Assembly: GCA_964036195.1 (NCBI GenBank)
Contig: OZ038450.1
Coordinates: forward strand, 26,910,794-26,974,793
Length of the DNA: 64,000 nt
From: Sphaerolaimus hirsutus
Taxonomy: Eukaryota; Nematoda; Chromadorea; Monhysterida; Sphaerolaimidae
Direction of reading: 5' to 3'
The translations under genes and the position numbers were made by a program. The notes beneath the pieces are model-generated. The model was not told the origin of the DNA. It searched no databases and was given only the letters and a program-made list of their open reading frames with translations. Shown in pieces: positions 22,818 to 32,619 of this stretch; the stretch's first letter is position 1, and each line of letters begins with the position of its first letter.

Positions 22818-24775
22818 TAGGGTGTCAAATTTCCGTTTCCGTTTTCCGTTTCCGCCTTTCCGCAGGAAAATTTTTTACCTTTCCGTTTTCCGTTTTCCGG
22901 CAGCCGAAAAATTTTTACCTTTCCGTTTTCCATTTTCCGGCAGCCAAAAAAATTTTACCTTTCCGTTTTCCGTTTTCCGGCAGCTGAAAATTTTTTACCT
23001 TTCCGTTTCCGTTTTTCCGGCCCATTTTTCCGTTTTCCGGCTGAAAAATTTTTACCTTTCCGTTTCCGTTTACCAGGCCATTTTTCCATTTTCTGGCTCG
23101 ATTTTCAGTTTTCTGGCATTTTTCCATTGTTTTTCCAATCTGTATTTATATTCAATTGGCTCATCCCATTGTGTTGTTTTTGTCTCTTGGAGCAGCATTG
23201 ACAACTGGGATTTCAGGGTCAGTGAAACAGGTGCTGTGAACCCAATTGGGTCATATGCTGACACCAATAATTTATTCAAGTTTCGTCTGGTTGGTGTTGT
23301 GATGCTGTCAATTTGCAATTTTGGTGTTGATATTGCCAGCATGTCCATTTTATTTCATGCCCATTACTGTGACAATTTTATTCACCTTTGGACTCCTGTT
23401 GTTTTCTGATATTTCATTCATGACTGATCTGGAGTTTGACAGCCATTCCCTCATGTTCATAGAACATTGGTTAAATAAAGCTTTGACTTTGTAATATAGT
23501 TCTAAAGCTTCAACTTCATTCGTGACACTCATGATGAAGTTATCGACGTAAATGTTGTTTATTATCATCACCAACTGGTTTCGTTCCCCTTCATTTTCTT
23601 CATATTCATTCATGTTGTTTATTGTCACATTTAAATGGTATTTTATGACTGCTCCCAAAATAGCTGGGTTGCAGACAAGTCCAAACAGTATGCGTGTCAA
23701 ACGAAGTACTATTAAGTTATTTTCAGTTACTGGTTTTGAAGCATCTTTCAGCCAGAAAAATCATGTGTAGTCTCTAGCTTGGTCATGCAATCCTATTTGC
23801 AAAAATGCTTTTTCAATATCAGCAATTAATGCTAGATTGCCTGCCCTGAACCTCAGGAATAAGCCCAGTGCTGATGGTGTTGTAATTGGTCCTCTAAAAA
23901 GGCACTCGTTGAAGCTGGGCTTACCTGCCGACCCATCGTACACGATTCTGCATGATGTCGATTTGCCTGGTGTGATTACTGGCTGGTGTGGCAGGTAATG
24001 AATCCCCTTGTTGTCTGTTTTGTCGTCACAGATCTCAATTATTCCATTTTCTAGTTGGTCATCCAAAACTTTCCGGTATTGTTCGAATAAGTTTGGATCT
24101 TTGTTGAATTATCAGTGATTTAAACTGCATCAAGGCTTCTGCTTTTCCCGTGGGCAGGTCACTGATACTCTCTTTTCTACGGCCAGTCAATATAGTATCA
24201 TTTGTTGTTGTTGTTGAATTTTATGCTATTTATTATCATCTCCTCTGCAATGTCGTCATCAATTGCATAGGGGTCATCAGTGATTCCCACTGCTTCTAGA
24301 CTGTGAAATTGTCGTAGTGTTTCCTTTCCTATGGCCACTATGGCTACTTTTTGATGATTTTTTGTTGGTTCAGTTAAGCTTGAACTACAAGTGAAGTTAC
24401 AGGCATGATCCATAGTTGCAGAATGTACAGCTACCACAATCAAAGCACCAGCATGCACTGCATGCAGGTTTTCCTTCTGCAAATTTGTCTATTACCGTGC
24501 TAATTTCACTTTATTTTTTTCCGTTTCCGTGAAAATTTTGCTTTCCGTTTTCCGTTTTCCGGCATTTCATTTTTCCGTTTTCCGTTTTCCGGCCGACAAT
24601 TTTTTTTTACCTTTCCGTTTTCCGTTTTCCGCTGAGTGAAATTTTTTTACCTTTCCGTTTTCCGTTTTCCGGCAGAAATTTTTTTTTTACCTTTCCGTTT
24701 TCCGTTTTCCGTAAAGTGAAAAAATTTTACCTTTCCGTTTTCCGTTTTCCGTAAAAAAATTTTTTTGACACCCTA
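22818..24775. mobile_element. Third-level hAT-like element (TAGGGTGTCAAA tips) carrying BEL/Pao sequence
   Basis: GTTACAGT is duplicated at 22810-22817 and 24776-24783. The tips are TAGGGTGTCAAA and its inverse. Both subterminal zones are arrays of TTTTCCGTTTTCCGGCAGC-like units separated by AATTTTTTACC (22830-23110 and 24520-24760), in opposite orientation. Between them sits part of a BEL/Pao retrotransposon on the minus strand. A shorter relative with the same tips and some of the same retroelement sequence is at 31328-32213. Confidence 0.85.
23111..24482 (-). pseudogene. BEL/Pao retrotransposon RT fragment, broken
   Basis: On the minus strand, three successive frames cover the RT. 24066-23761 has HYLPHQPVITPGKSTSCRIV, FNECLFRGP and LIADIEKAFLQI. 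23700-23350 has the region with the expected YVDD read as NIYVDNFIMS. 23348-23111 has YDPIGFTAPVSLTLKSQL, the typical BEL/Pao post-RT motif. The first part (24482-24198) carries remnants of a Cys-rich region and lacks a recognisable protease. Frameshifts separate the pieces and integrase is absent. One Asp of the usual YVDD is replaced by Asn. Confidence 0.85.
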
Positions 24776-25170
24776 GTTACAGTCTGAAATGTTTCATAAA
24801 AGGCCGTAAAATGTGAAATAATGAATGAAAATGATAAATAAATTGATCTGAAGGTGAGAACAGCGGTGTTTTCTAATGCTCAACAGTGAGAGCTCTTTCT
24901 AAAAAAATTTTTACACTTACACTTTTTTTACACTTTCCTAGGTATTTTGAAAATACCTTACACTTTTGGTATCCATACTCAAAATTTGGAAAGTGTATTT
25001 ACACTTACACTTACACTTTCCGAAAATACCAGTATTTTAACAACTCTGGTTGATTGTTTTATACCACATGAACTGCAAATCGTTAAATACTCCGCATAAT
25101 TGGAAAACTATCAATACGAAATAATTTCTCACGACCCTTACATCATTGATTAGCTAAATATTTACAATGT

Positions 25171-25612
25171 ACCATATTTTCTCAAAGTACCCTCCGGGGG
25201 TTTATTATTTCCCAAGGTCGCTAGACCTGGGTGTATTTCAAGGGGGTTATTTGAGGAAACACGGTAGTTGCATTAGTAATGGACGGTACGGTTGCTACAT
25301 AGTTTTATACCGTATTTGCTTGCATAAATAATTCCCCTTGGGAATTATTTTTGTCACACTTTTTGAGGGGGAACTTTTCAAGAGAGGAATTATTCAAGCA
25401 AATGTTTAGCTACCCTCTAATGCATTGCTGTAATTGTTCAATTGTTCTACATCTGACTGTCTGTGTATGTTACAAGCAATGAACAGATAGGTAATATAAT
25501 TTCATCAAAGTTCTGAAGAAGAAATAACCGCCCTCCCCCTCGAATAAACCCCCATCAAAACTTGCTGACAAAAAATAAACTTCCTTGGGGTGTTTCCAGG
25601 AAATATGGTAGA
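25171..25612. repeat. Degraded MITE copies
   Basis: 25171-25265 is a worn CCGTATTTCC-type copy (ACCATATTTTCTC ... GAGGAAACACGGTA). 25308-25405 is a relative with TACCGTATTTGCTTGCATAA tips. 25530-25612 is another right half. No genes. Confidence 0.5.
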
Positions 25613-25916
25613 TTATATTCGTGATAAGATTAGGTTTGTGGATTTTCACGATCAGAAAAATGAAATGAACAGGCTGAAATGTTCAATTTTATTGTTTGCG
25701 CCAATTTGGCGCCTGTCGCCATTTTGTCTGGTGCCTTTTGGCGCCTGGCGCCAATTTTTTGAATGGCGCCATTGCGCCAATGGCGCCTGGCGCAATTTTT
25801 CCTGGCGCTTTTCCATCACTACTCTGCACTCGCACTTTTTGATGTCGCACGTTGGAAGCGTGCCAATGATAATTTAAGCATACTATTTTTGTATAAAAAA
25901 TAACAAAATCACAGGT

Positions 25917-26580
25917 CGTGAAGGCGAAAGACCGGTGCCCAAGTAAACCCGGTGCCCAAGTACACCCGATGCCCAACTTTAAATACCCGGTGCCCAAGTA
26001 AAGTGCCTATACTTGGGCTGGGCACCGGGCGGATGTTTACTTGGGCACCGGTCAGGTGCAAGCGCCCCGCCCAGTGCACAAGAAACTTGTGGGGGTACTT
26101 GTGCACGATACTTGTGCGAGCGAGTCACAGAAACTTCCAGCATTTCATGTTCACAATCCGGAATTTACCTAGACTTGATATTTTTTCAGGTCGTAAATAC
26201 AAGCGCTAGTTGACTAGTGCTCGTATTTACGACCAGAAAAAATATCGAGTCCGGGTAACATTCCGGGTTGTGAAGGTGATCGCTAGTGCCATCGCTATTC
26301 ATCGCGAGTGCCATCACGAGTGAGTGCTGGGGCTGCTAAGGGGGAGGGGGGTGAGCAAATCCCGGATTCTCAAGTAAACACTGCGTGTTCAAGTACGCAA
26401 CCGCCACGGTGCACAAGTGGTGCCCAAGTACTGCACAAGTATGCACAAGTAAAAAGCCGCCCGGTGCACGAGTAAACATGCGCCCGGTGCACAAGTACAG
26501 GCACTTTACTTGGACACCGGGCGTACTTGGGCACCTGGTATTTAAACTTGGGCACTGGGTGTACTTGGGCACCGACACAC
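25917..26580. repeat. Inverted clusters of GGTGCCCAAGTA units
   Basis: 25935-26050 carries GGTGCCCAAGTA-type units; 26380-26580 carries the inverse (TACTTGGGCACC). Between them (26166-26257) is a separate palindrome of about 40-bp arms around CAAGCGCTAGTTGACTAGTG. This looks like an inverted-repeat transposon with minisatellite-like ends. No gene. Confidence 0.55.
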
Positions 26581-27305
26581 TGTCGTTGTGAATACGTTAA
26601 CATATAACAGCAATTGATTTTTTCACAACTTTTTATAAAAATTGCATGCATTAAAAAAATTGACATGCTTCTAGCGTGAACCACGCGTGCAAGGTGTCAC
26701 GTCACTGATGTATGTAGATTCACTGACTATTTATTTACACTGCGGAAAAGCAGTTTACATGCGTATACTCCAGTGACCTGGCACTTTTACACCTTTACAT
26801 GCTCGTATTCAACGATAATTTTTTTTTCATTTTTGCGAAAATGGCGTGCTTGAATTCTGATCAATAAAAATCTAAATACTTTATTCAGATCGCTTCCATC
26901 ACAAGTGACATGGCTGACAATCTTCGCAGCTTATTTCGTCCATCTCTCTAGCCACACATTATTCTTTTCTGGATAGGATTTAGTTTATGGAAGTCGCTTG
27001 TATTAGTCGCTTAGGCAAAATCATTTGTATTTGGTCCCAGCTGGTGATATTTAATTAAATCCATTGTTTCAAAGGCTGGAGCCATTGAAAATGAAAAATC
27101 ACAGTTTTCACGTATCATGCATCACACTTAGCATTGAATTAATCCTCAATTTTTGGAAAATATAATTTAATATAATCTCAGAAAATCTCTGAAGAATATA
27201 ATATAATTAAATCTCCCCAAAAAAACCTGGAAAAAAATATTAATAAATATAAACATCAGAAATTGAGAGATTTTCTGATATTAAAAAAATCTCTCAAAAG
27301 ATATA
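26581..27305. other. Intergenic, AT-rich, no gene seen
   Basis: The stretch at 27170-27300 alternates AAAAATCTC and AATATAATAT motifs and appears to be another degenerate subterminal array. No ends could be assigned. Confidence 0.35.
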
Positions 27306-28182
27306 TACCGTATTTCCTCGAAATACCCCCCCCCCCCCCGAGGGTGATTGTTTCATAGTGCTCCCGAGAAGGGGGGGGGGGGTTAAACGAGGGGGGGGGG
27401 GTATTTCGAGGGGGGGTTATTCTTTCGCCAGAAATGTTTTGAAACCCTAGTACAAAATCGTTGTTTGTGATGTGCGCTGAGGTAGAAAAATGCATCAATA
27501 ACTGACATGTATAGACTCCTGTAGACTAATATTAGTACGTACCGTATTTCCTCGAAATACCCCCCCCCCTCGTTTGACCCCCCCCCCCTCTCGGGACCAC
27601 TATGAAACAATCACCCCCCCCTCTAAATACCCCCCCCAAATTGAGTGTAAAGGGAACGTACATGACAATAACTGTAGTTTGTGTTCTGTGTACTGCAGAA
27701 CACACGTTAAAACAATGTCGGTGTCACGTTAGAAACAGTGTACATACCATCTACATACTAATAATAGTCTACAGAACCTTATTAATGGCAGTTTTTGTTG
27801 CATTTTTCGACGTCTGCGTACGTTTCAGACGACAATTTCGTACTTGGTTTTCAAAAATTTTCTTGTGAAATAATAACCCCCCTCGAAATACCCCCCCCTC
27901 GTTCAACCCCCCCCCCTCTCGGGACCACTATGTAACAATCACCCCCCGGGGGGGTATTTCGAGGAAATACGGTAGATGGTATAAACACTGTTCTCACGTG
28001 ATTCCGACATTGTTTTAACGTGTGTTCTGCACTACGCAGAACACAAACTACAGTATTTTTCATGTACGTTCTCTTTACGCTCAATCTGGGGGGTATTTCG
28101 AGGGGGGGGGATGATTATTTCATAGTGGTCTCGAGAGGGGGGGGGTCAAACAAGGGGGGGGGTATTTCGAGGAAATACGGTA
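27306..28182. mobile_element. CCGTATTTCC MITE with a second copy of itself inside
   Basis: The outer tips are TACCGTATTTCCTCG at 27306 and GGAAATACGGTA ending 28182. A complete second copy occupies 27540-27974, so one member inserted into another. Confidence 0.8.
27540..27974. mobile_element. CCGTATTTCC MITE nested in its own family
   Basis: TACCGTATTTCCTCGAAATA to CGAGGAAATACGGTA, 435 bp, with the family's interior TTCGACGTCTGCGTACGTTT. Confidence 0.8.
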
Positions 28183-28928
28183 ATTAAATCTCACCGGTAA
28201 ATCGTGGAAAAAATTTGAAAAAATATAAATCTCAGAAAATCGTTATACGCGCATTCACTTCTTAATTCGAGTTCTCCAGGATGTAAATAATGAACAAAAA
28301 CAAGGCTTGCAACAAAAATTTTTTGAATAAAATCCACATGACGAATTCAAACGCAATGGAAATTGTCATTTGACAACAATCCATTCATTACAAATAGACC
28401 TTTCCAAACAATGTTTCCTAATTGCAAGGATTTAAATCCGTTTGTTTATGATTTTGAAAGTTAGACGGTCCATCGTTCTTGTCTTCTGATCCGTCAGACA
28501 GATCTGATGAACCATTGGACGAAAGATTTCCACCCACTCACACCACTCCGTCCATTTTTCTGGCGAATTTAGATAATCCACGGATGCGTTTTTCTTTTTT
28601 TTCGTTTACACAGCACTCACCGTGAGACCCTGCTGGCGCTTTTTTGGCGCCCTTCTAAAGCAGGGCGCCAGGCGCCAAGGGCGCCACGGAAAAAGAGCGC
28701 CAAGCGCCAAGGGCGCCATTCCATCACTACTCGCTGATATTTTTTCAATGCTAATCACACTCATCAATGTTTAGTTTTCATGCTATCAATACTGTTTTCT
28801 GGTCTGCCAACTTTCATCCCTTTTTCACTTGCCCTACCCTCCCCTTGACCTTCTCATCCTCTGCCTGTTCCGACCCATTTTCTGTTGATAAATCCTGAAG
28901 GGATCTCTTACCTCTATTAAATCCTAGC
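28183..28928. other. Intergenic; former 3' part of the peptide gene at its right end
   Basis: 28630-28730 has a single end of the GGCGCC/CCATCACTA hAT family. On the minus strand, 28820-28928 continues the reading frame of the secreted-peptide gene at 29237-29540 beyond the hAT insertion, including a second RGKRSLQ-type motif, to a TGA near 28820. The rest has no supported gene. Confidence 0.45.
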
Positions 28929-29247
28929 TAGTGACGTAAAAGCGCTATGGCGCTAGCGCCAAAGCAAAAAGCGCTATGGCGCTTGGTGCCATTTTGCCGT
29001 GGCGCTATTGGCGCCTGGCGCTAGGTTTTCGAAATGCGCCATGGCGCTTTTGGCGCTTGGCGCTCTTTTTGCATAACACCGGGAACAAAATATCTGGCGC
29101 TAGCGCGAAAACAAAAAGCGCCATGGCGCTCTTGGCGCTTGGCGCTATCATGCTCCGGCGCCATTTGCGCTTGGCGCTGGTGGTCGAATAAGCGCCATGG
29201 CGCTTTTGGCGCTTGGCGCCAAAGTTATGGCGCTTTTCACATCACTA
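28929..29247. mobile_element. 319-bp hAT-like MITE (TAGTGAYG tips) inserted in a gene
   Basis: The tips are TAGTGACGTAAAAGCGC and its near inverse GCGCTTTTCACATCACTA. It is flanked by ATCCTAGC (28921-28928) and ATCCTGGC (29248-29255), an 8-bp duplication with one change. The interior consists of GGCGCTATGGCGC units. Its right tip supplies the last codons and stop of the minus-strand peptide gene. Confidence 0.8.
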
Positions 29248-29540
29248 ATCCTGGCCCTTCACCCTGAAGGGATCTTTTTCCCCTCCACCGGTGTTCAACT
29301 TCTCTCTTGGGCCTAGGCTTACGATATGCAGCCCCTGTAATCCATCTCTTACCCCTCAAATGGTTTCCAAATTGATTTAGTGATTGGTTTTCACCAGCTG
29401 ACGAATTTTTGGGAAATGTTGGGAAATTTAGGTGTTTTCTATGAATATTTCTTGGTGTGGAGACAGAACTCATGCAGCTCACCCTGAACAGCAACTATAC
29501 TCACGATGAGAAGGAGAAAAAGGTATTTTTTGTAGTCCAT
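29237..29540 (-). CDS. Small secreted peptide precursor with dibasic sites; end altered by a hAT insertion
   Basis: Two exons: 29540-29483 encodes a signal peptide (MDYKKYLFLLLIVSIVAVQ), then an 85-nt intron (29482-29398, GTGAGC...CGTCAG), then 29397-29237 encodes the mature part. Product 72 aa. The mature part is basic and has two GKR sites (LRGKRW and RWRGKRS) plus KPRPKR, which in peptide precursors mark cleavage with C-terminal amidation; hormone or antimicrobial roles are both possible. A TATA box lies at 29591-29597. The last three codons and the stop come from the tip of the hAT-like MITE at 28929-29247; without it the frame would continue about 35 codons. Signal peptide, intron and promoter match the gene at 34344, but the mature part does not. 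Confidence 0.65.
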
Positions 29541-29590
29541 TTTCAGTTTTTATTTCTCAGGGGAATGAAAATCGTGAGATTCCCTATTCC

Positions 29591-29715
29591 TTTTATACTC
29601 TGACTTTGCAGACTGGCAGTTCGTTCAAACAATATGTTGCCCCAGTGAACAAACAGACACATGCTGCATGTTTTTATTGCACTCTTTAGAGATTTTACTT
29701 TGTCCTTTCATTCAA
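29591..29715 (-). promoter_or_regulatory. Promoter of the minus-strand secreted-peptide gene
   Basis: TATAAAAG preceded by AGAG is read on the minus strand at 29591-29601. About 100 bp further upstream, including TTGTTCACTGGGGCAACAT, matches the region upstream of the plus-strand gene at 34190-34286. The shared block shows that the two genes arose by duplication with their promoter. Confidence 0.7.
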
Positions 29716-29894
29716 ATCTAAATGTAAATGTGTAAAACTTTGAAAATATGCATTATCTTTCTCGGCCCCATAATTTTTTTTACTGAATATCTCATTGGCA
29801 CGATTCCAACCTGAGGCATAAATAACTGCGAGTGCAGAGTATCAAGTCCGCCGAGTGTACCATGAATTATAACTACCAAGTCTATAGACTTATA

Positions 29895-30351
29895 TACCGT
29901 ATTTCCTCGAAATACCCCCCCCCCTCGAAATACCCCCCCCCCCTCGAAATACCCCCCCCCTCAAAATGGACACTATGAACTTATAAACCCCCCCCTCGAA
30001 ATACCCCCCCCCCAAATTTAGTGTATAGGGAACGTAAATGACAAAGGCTGTGGTTTGTCATCCCGACAATGCAGAATACACGTTAAAAACGATGACTCTG
30101 TTATGTGAGAACAGTGTTTGTACGTCTACACACTTATAAATGTCTTTAGAGTCTTATAAATGGCGATTTTTGTTGCATTTTTCGACGTCTGCGTACGTTT
30201 CAGACTACATTTTAGTACTGGGATTTCAAAAAATTTCTGGCGAAATAATAAACCCCCCCCTCGAAATACCCCCCCCCCTCGTTTAACCCCCCCTCAAAAT
30301 TCTCACTCTGAAACAATAAACCCCCCGGGGGTATTTCGAGGAAATACGGTA
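29895..30351. mobile_element. TA-flanked CCGTATTTCC MITE, 457 bp
   Basis: Complete copy, nearly identical to 15736-16194 in the same orientation. Confidence 0.85.
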
Positions 30352-30431
30352 AGTATGTAGTTGAGGCGTCTACTTATGGCTCGAAACTCGACTTTTTTCA
30401 AACTCTAGAGAAAGAGTGCAAAATTGCACTT

Positions 30432-30502
30432 GCCTCAGGCGGGAATCGAACCCGCACCTCTCGTATAGAACACGAGTGCCCTAACCACTAGACTACAGAG
30501 GC
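30432..30502 (-). tRNA. tRNA-Arg (anticodon UCU), copy 1
   Basis: Read on the minus strand: acceptor GCCTCTG/CTGAGGC (one T-T mismatch), D arm with AGTGGTTAGG, anticodon stem CTCGT/ACGAG with loop GTTCTAT (anticodon TCT, decoding AGA), T arm GCGGG-TTCGATT-CCCGC. 71 nt without CCA, no intron. A short T run 13 bases downstream can serve as Pol III terminator. The internal A and B boxes look intact. Confidence 0.85.
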
Positions 30503-30739
30503 GGCTGGGCTCTTCACTATTAGGGGCTGACATGCTGCGACGGCAATGCCCTTAACACCTCGCGGCGTTGCGGAGATGTCATCCCTGACATCGTGCTGAT
30601 GTAGGGGTAAGCAGCGGATGGATATCCGTGCTGTTTAAAAGACCGGTGTTCGGACCACACTCGGCCAGCCATGTGTGATGGTCAGGCGTCGTCGTATGAT
30701 CCACGGTCGCGGCACCAGAAAGAGTGCAAAATTGCACTT

Positions 30740-30810
30740 GCCTCAGGCGGGAATCGAACCCGCACCTCTCGTATAGAACACGAGTGCCCTAACCACTAGA
30801 CTACAGAGGC
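30740..30810 (-). tRNA. tRNA-Arg (anticodon UCU), copy 2
   Basis: Same sequence as the copy at 30432-30502, 308 bp away in the same orientation. The identical flanks show a recent local duplication, not two separate insertions. Confidence 0.85.
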
Positions 30811-30869
30811 GGCTGGGCTCTTCACTATTAGGGGCTGACATGCTGCGACGGCAATGCCCTTAACACTAG

Positions 30870-31260
30870 AGTGGAAATATTGAGGGGTGATTTCGATGGG
30901 GCGGGGGCTTATTTTTTCACCATAAATTTTTTGAACTCTCAGTACTAATTTGTTGTTTGTAACGTAAGCAGACATAGAAAAATGCAACAATAATCACCAT
31001 GTATAGGAGTCTGTAGGGTCTAACATAACACAGTCATTGTTTGAACGTGCGTACTGTGTTCTGCGTTGTCCGGATCACAAACCGCAGCTTTCGTCGTTTA
31101 TGTTCTCTTTACATTTACCTAATTGGGGGGCGGGGTATTTTGAGGAAATATGTTAAGTATATACCGTATTTCCTCGAAATACCCCCAGAGGGTTTATTTT
31201 TTCAGAGTGGAAATTTTGAGGGGGTATTTCGAGGGGGAATTATTATTTCGCCCGAAATTT
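30870..31260. repeat. Two degraded CCGTATTTCC MITE copies
   Basis: A worn copy (about 30880-31155) ends TTTTGAGGAAATATG. A second starts at 31162 with TACCGTATTTCCTCG and lacks a right tip. No gene. Confidence 0.55.
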
Positions 31261-31327
31261 TAGTAAAGGGTGTAGTAAACAATGGGCTTTGACGTACCCA
31301 AAACAGTGATAAAGGTGAACTCACAAG

Positions 31328-32213
31328 TAGGGTGTCAAAAAAAAATTTTTTACGGAAAAGGGAAAATGGAAATGTAAAACTTATTCACTTTACGGAAAAC
31401 GGAAAGGTAAAAAAAATTTCTGCCAGAAAACGGAAAACGGAAACGGAAAAAAATTTCACTCATCGGAAAACGGAAAACGGAAAGGTAAACAAAAAATTGT
31501 CAGCCGGAAAATGGAAAACGGAAAAATGAAATGCCGGAAAACGGGAAACAGAAAGCGAAATTTTCACGGAAACGGAAAATATAAGGTGAAATTTGCACAG
31601 TAATAGACAAATTTGCAGAAAAAAACCCTGCATGAAGGTTTGCTTGTTTGGCTTTGATTGTGGTAGCTGTACATTCTGCAACTATGGATCATGCCAGTAA
31701 CTTCACTTGTAGTTCAAGCTCAACTGAACCAACAAAAAATCATCAAAAGGTAGCAAAAATACATCACAACAACAATAAGAATTTAGCAAAAGTGAACTTT
31801 GATGTACCTAACTGAACAGTAAAAAGTATACTCAGCGGACTGCAAAGTATGTGTCCAAAATTACTTTCTGTTTTTCTACAGATTTGGATACAGATAAAAA
31901 TTATGAATGAAAGAAGAACCTGGTAGTTAAAAACACGATAATGGAAAAAGATAAATATAGATTGGAAAAAGAATGGATAAATGCCAGAAAACTGAAAATC
32001 GAGCCAGAAAACGGAAAAATGGGCTGGAAAAATTGAAAGGTAAAAAAATTTCAGCTGCCGGAAAACGGAAAACGGAAAGGTAAAAAATTTTTGGCTGCCG
32101 GAAAAAGGAAAGGTAAAAAATTTTCGGCTGCCGGAAAACGGATAACGGAAAGATAAAAAATTTTCCTGCGGAAAGGCGGAAATGGAAAACAGAAACGGAA
32201 ATTTGACACCCTA
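31328..32213. mobile_element. hAT-like element (TAGGGTGTCAAA tips), 886 bp, second copy
   Basis: CTCACAAG is duplicated perfectly at 31320-31327 and 32214-32221. The tips are TAGGGTGTCAAA and its inverse. The ends are arrays of GGAAAACGGAAAGGTAAAAA units. The middle (about 31590-31760) matches, inverted, the BEL/Pao-flanking sequence at 24360-24490 of the longer copy, so both descend from an element that already carried that sequence. Confidence 0.85.
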
Positions 32214-32246
32214 CTCACAAGATATTTCATACATATCAACGTACAT

Positions 32247-32619
32247 GGTGCGGCAATTTAGACGGACCCCATAAAGTTTTGAATAACTTGTCACTGGGTA
32301 GTCGGATCGGTGGCAGGCGTGCACGCATTTAGGCATGCCGCTGCGAAGAGAAAATCCGAAAAAAACCCTGAAAACAACAATCCCATCCCAATCCCGGTCC
32401 CGAGAAGTCAATCCCGTTTGAACGATATCACAAGGTGGTGGAAAAGTGACAATTACGCGTTCGCATGAATAACATGTGAACGAGCGGAGCTATCGCAGCA
32501 ATATTGTCAGGGTTCCTTTCCTATTTAATTGTTAATGTTGACCTAAAATTTGACGTTAAGCCGACTACCCAGTGACAAGTTATTGAAAACTTTATGGGGT
32601 CCGTCTCAATTGCCGCACC
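32247..32619. mobile_element. Inverted-repeat element (GGTGCGGCAATT tips), 373 bp
   Basis: About 60 bases at the left (GGTGCGGCAATTTAGACGGA onward) return inverted at 32553-32619, ending CAATTGCCGCACC. Non-coding. No clear target duplication. Confidence 0.7.

Larger units (their letters stand above)
22327..25048. mobile_element. Second-level hAT-like element (CAGAGTTG tips)
   Basis: GTTGATTG is duplicated at 22319-22326 and 25049-25056. The tips are CAGAGTTG and CAACTCTG. The subterminal zones contain AAAGTGTATTTACACTTACA units (22336-22475 and 24900-25030). Without the inserted third-level element it would be about 756 bp. No coding sequence of its own. Confidence 0.85.
21893..25821. mobile_element. 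Outermost hAT-like element (TAGTGATGGAA tips) of a three-level nest
   Basis: CTCTGCAC is duplicated at 21885-21892 and 25822-25829. The tips are TAGTGATGGAA and TTCCATCACTA. The subterminal zones consist of GGCGCC/TGGCGCCA-type repeats (21900-21960 and 25690-25815). Inside lie a MITE at 22039-22284, a second hAT-like element (22327-25048) with a third inside it, and MITE debris at 25171-25612. No transposase of its own. Confidence 0.85.
30411..30867. repeat. Direct duplication, 308-bp period, containing the tRNA genes
   Basis: A block from AAAGAGTGCAAAATTGCACT (30411) through the tRNA to CGACGGCAATGCCCTTAACAC (about 30557) is repeated with no visible change from 30719 to about 30866. The spacer between copies (30558-30718) has no gene. 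Confidence 0.8.

Noticed and set aside
22772-23409. 195-codon frame with Phe/Pro/Arg-rich repeats
   Set aside because: It is a translation of the TTTTCCGTTTTCCGG subterminal array of a hAT-like element.
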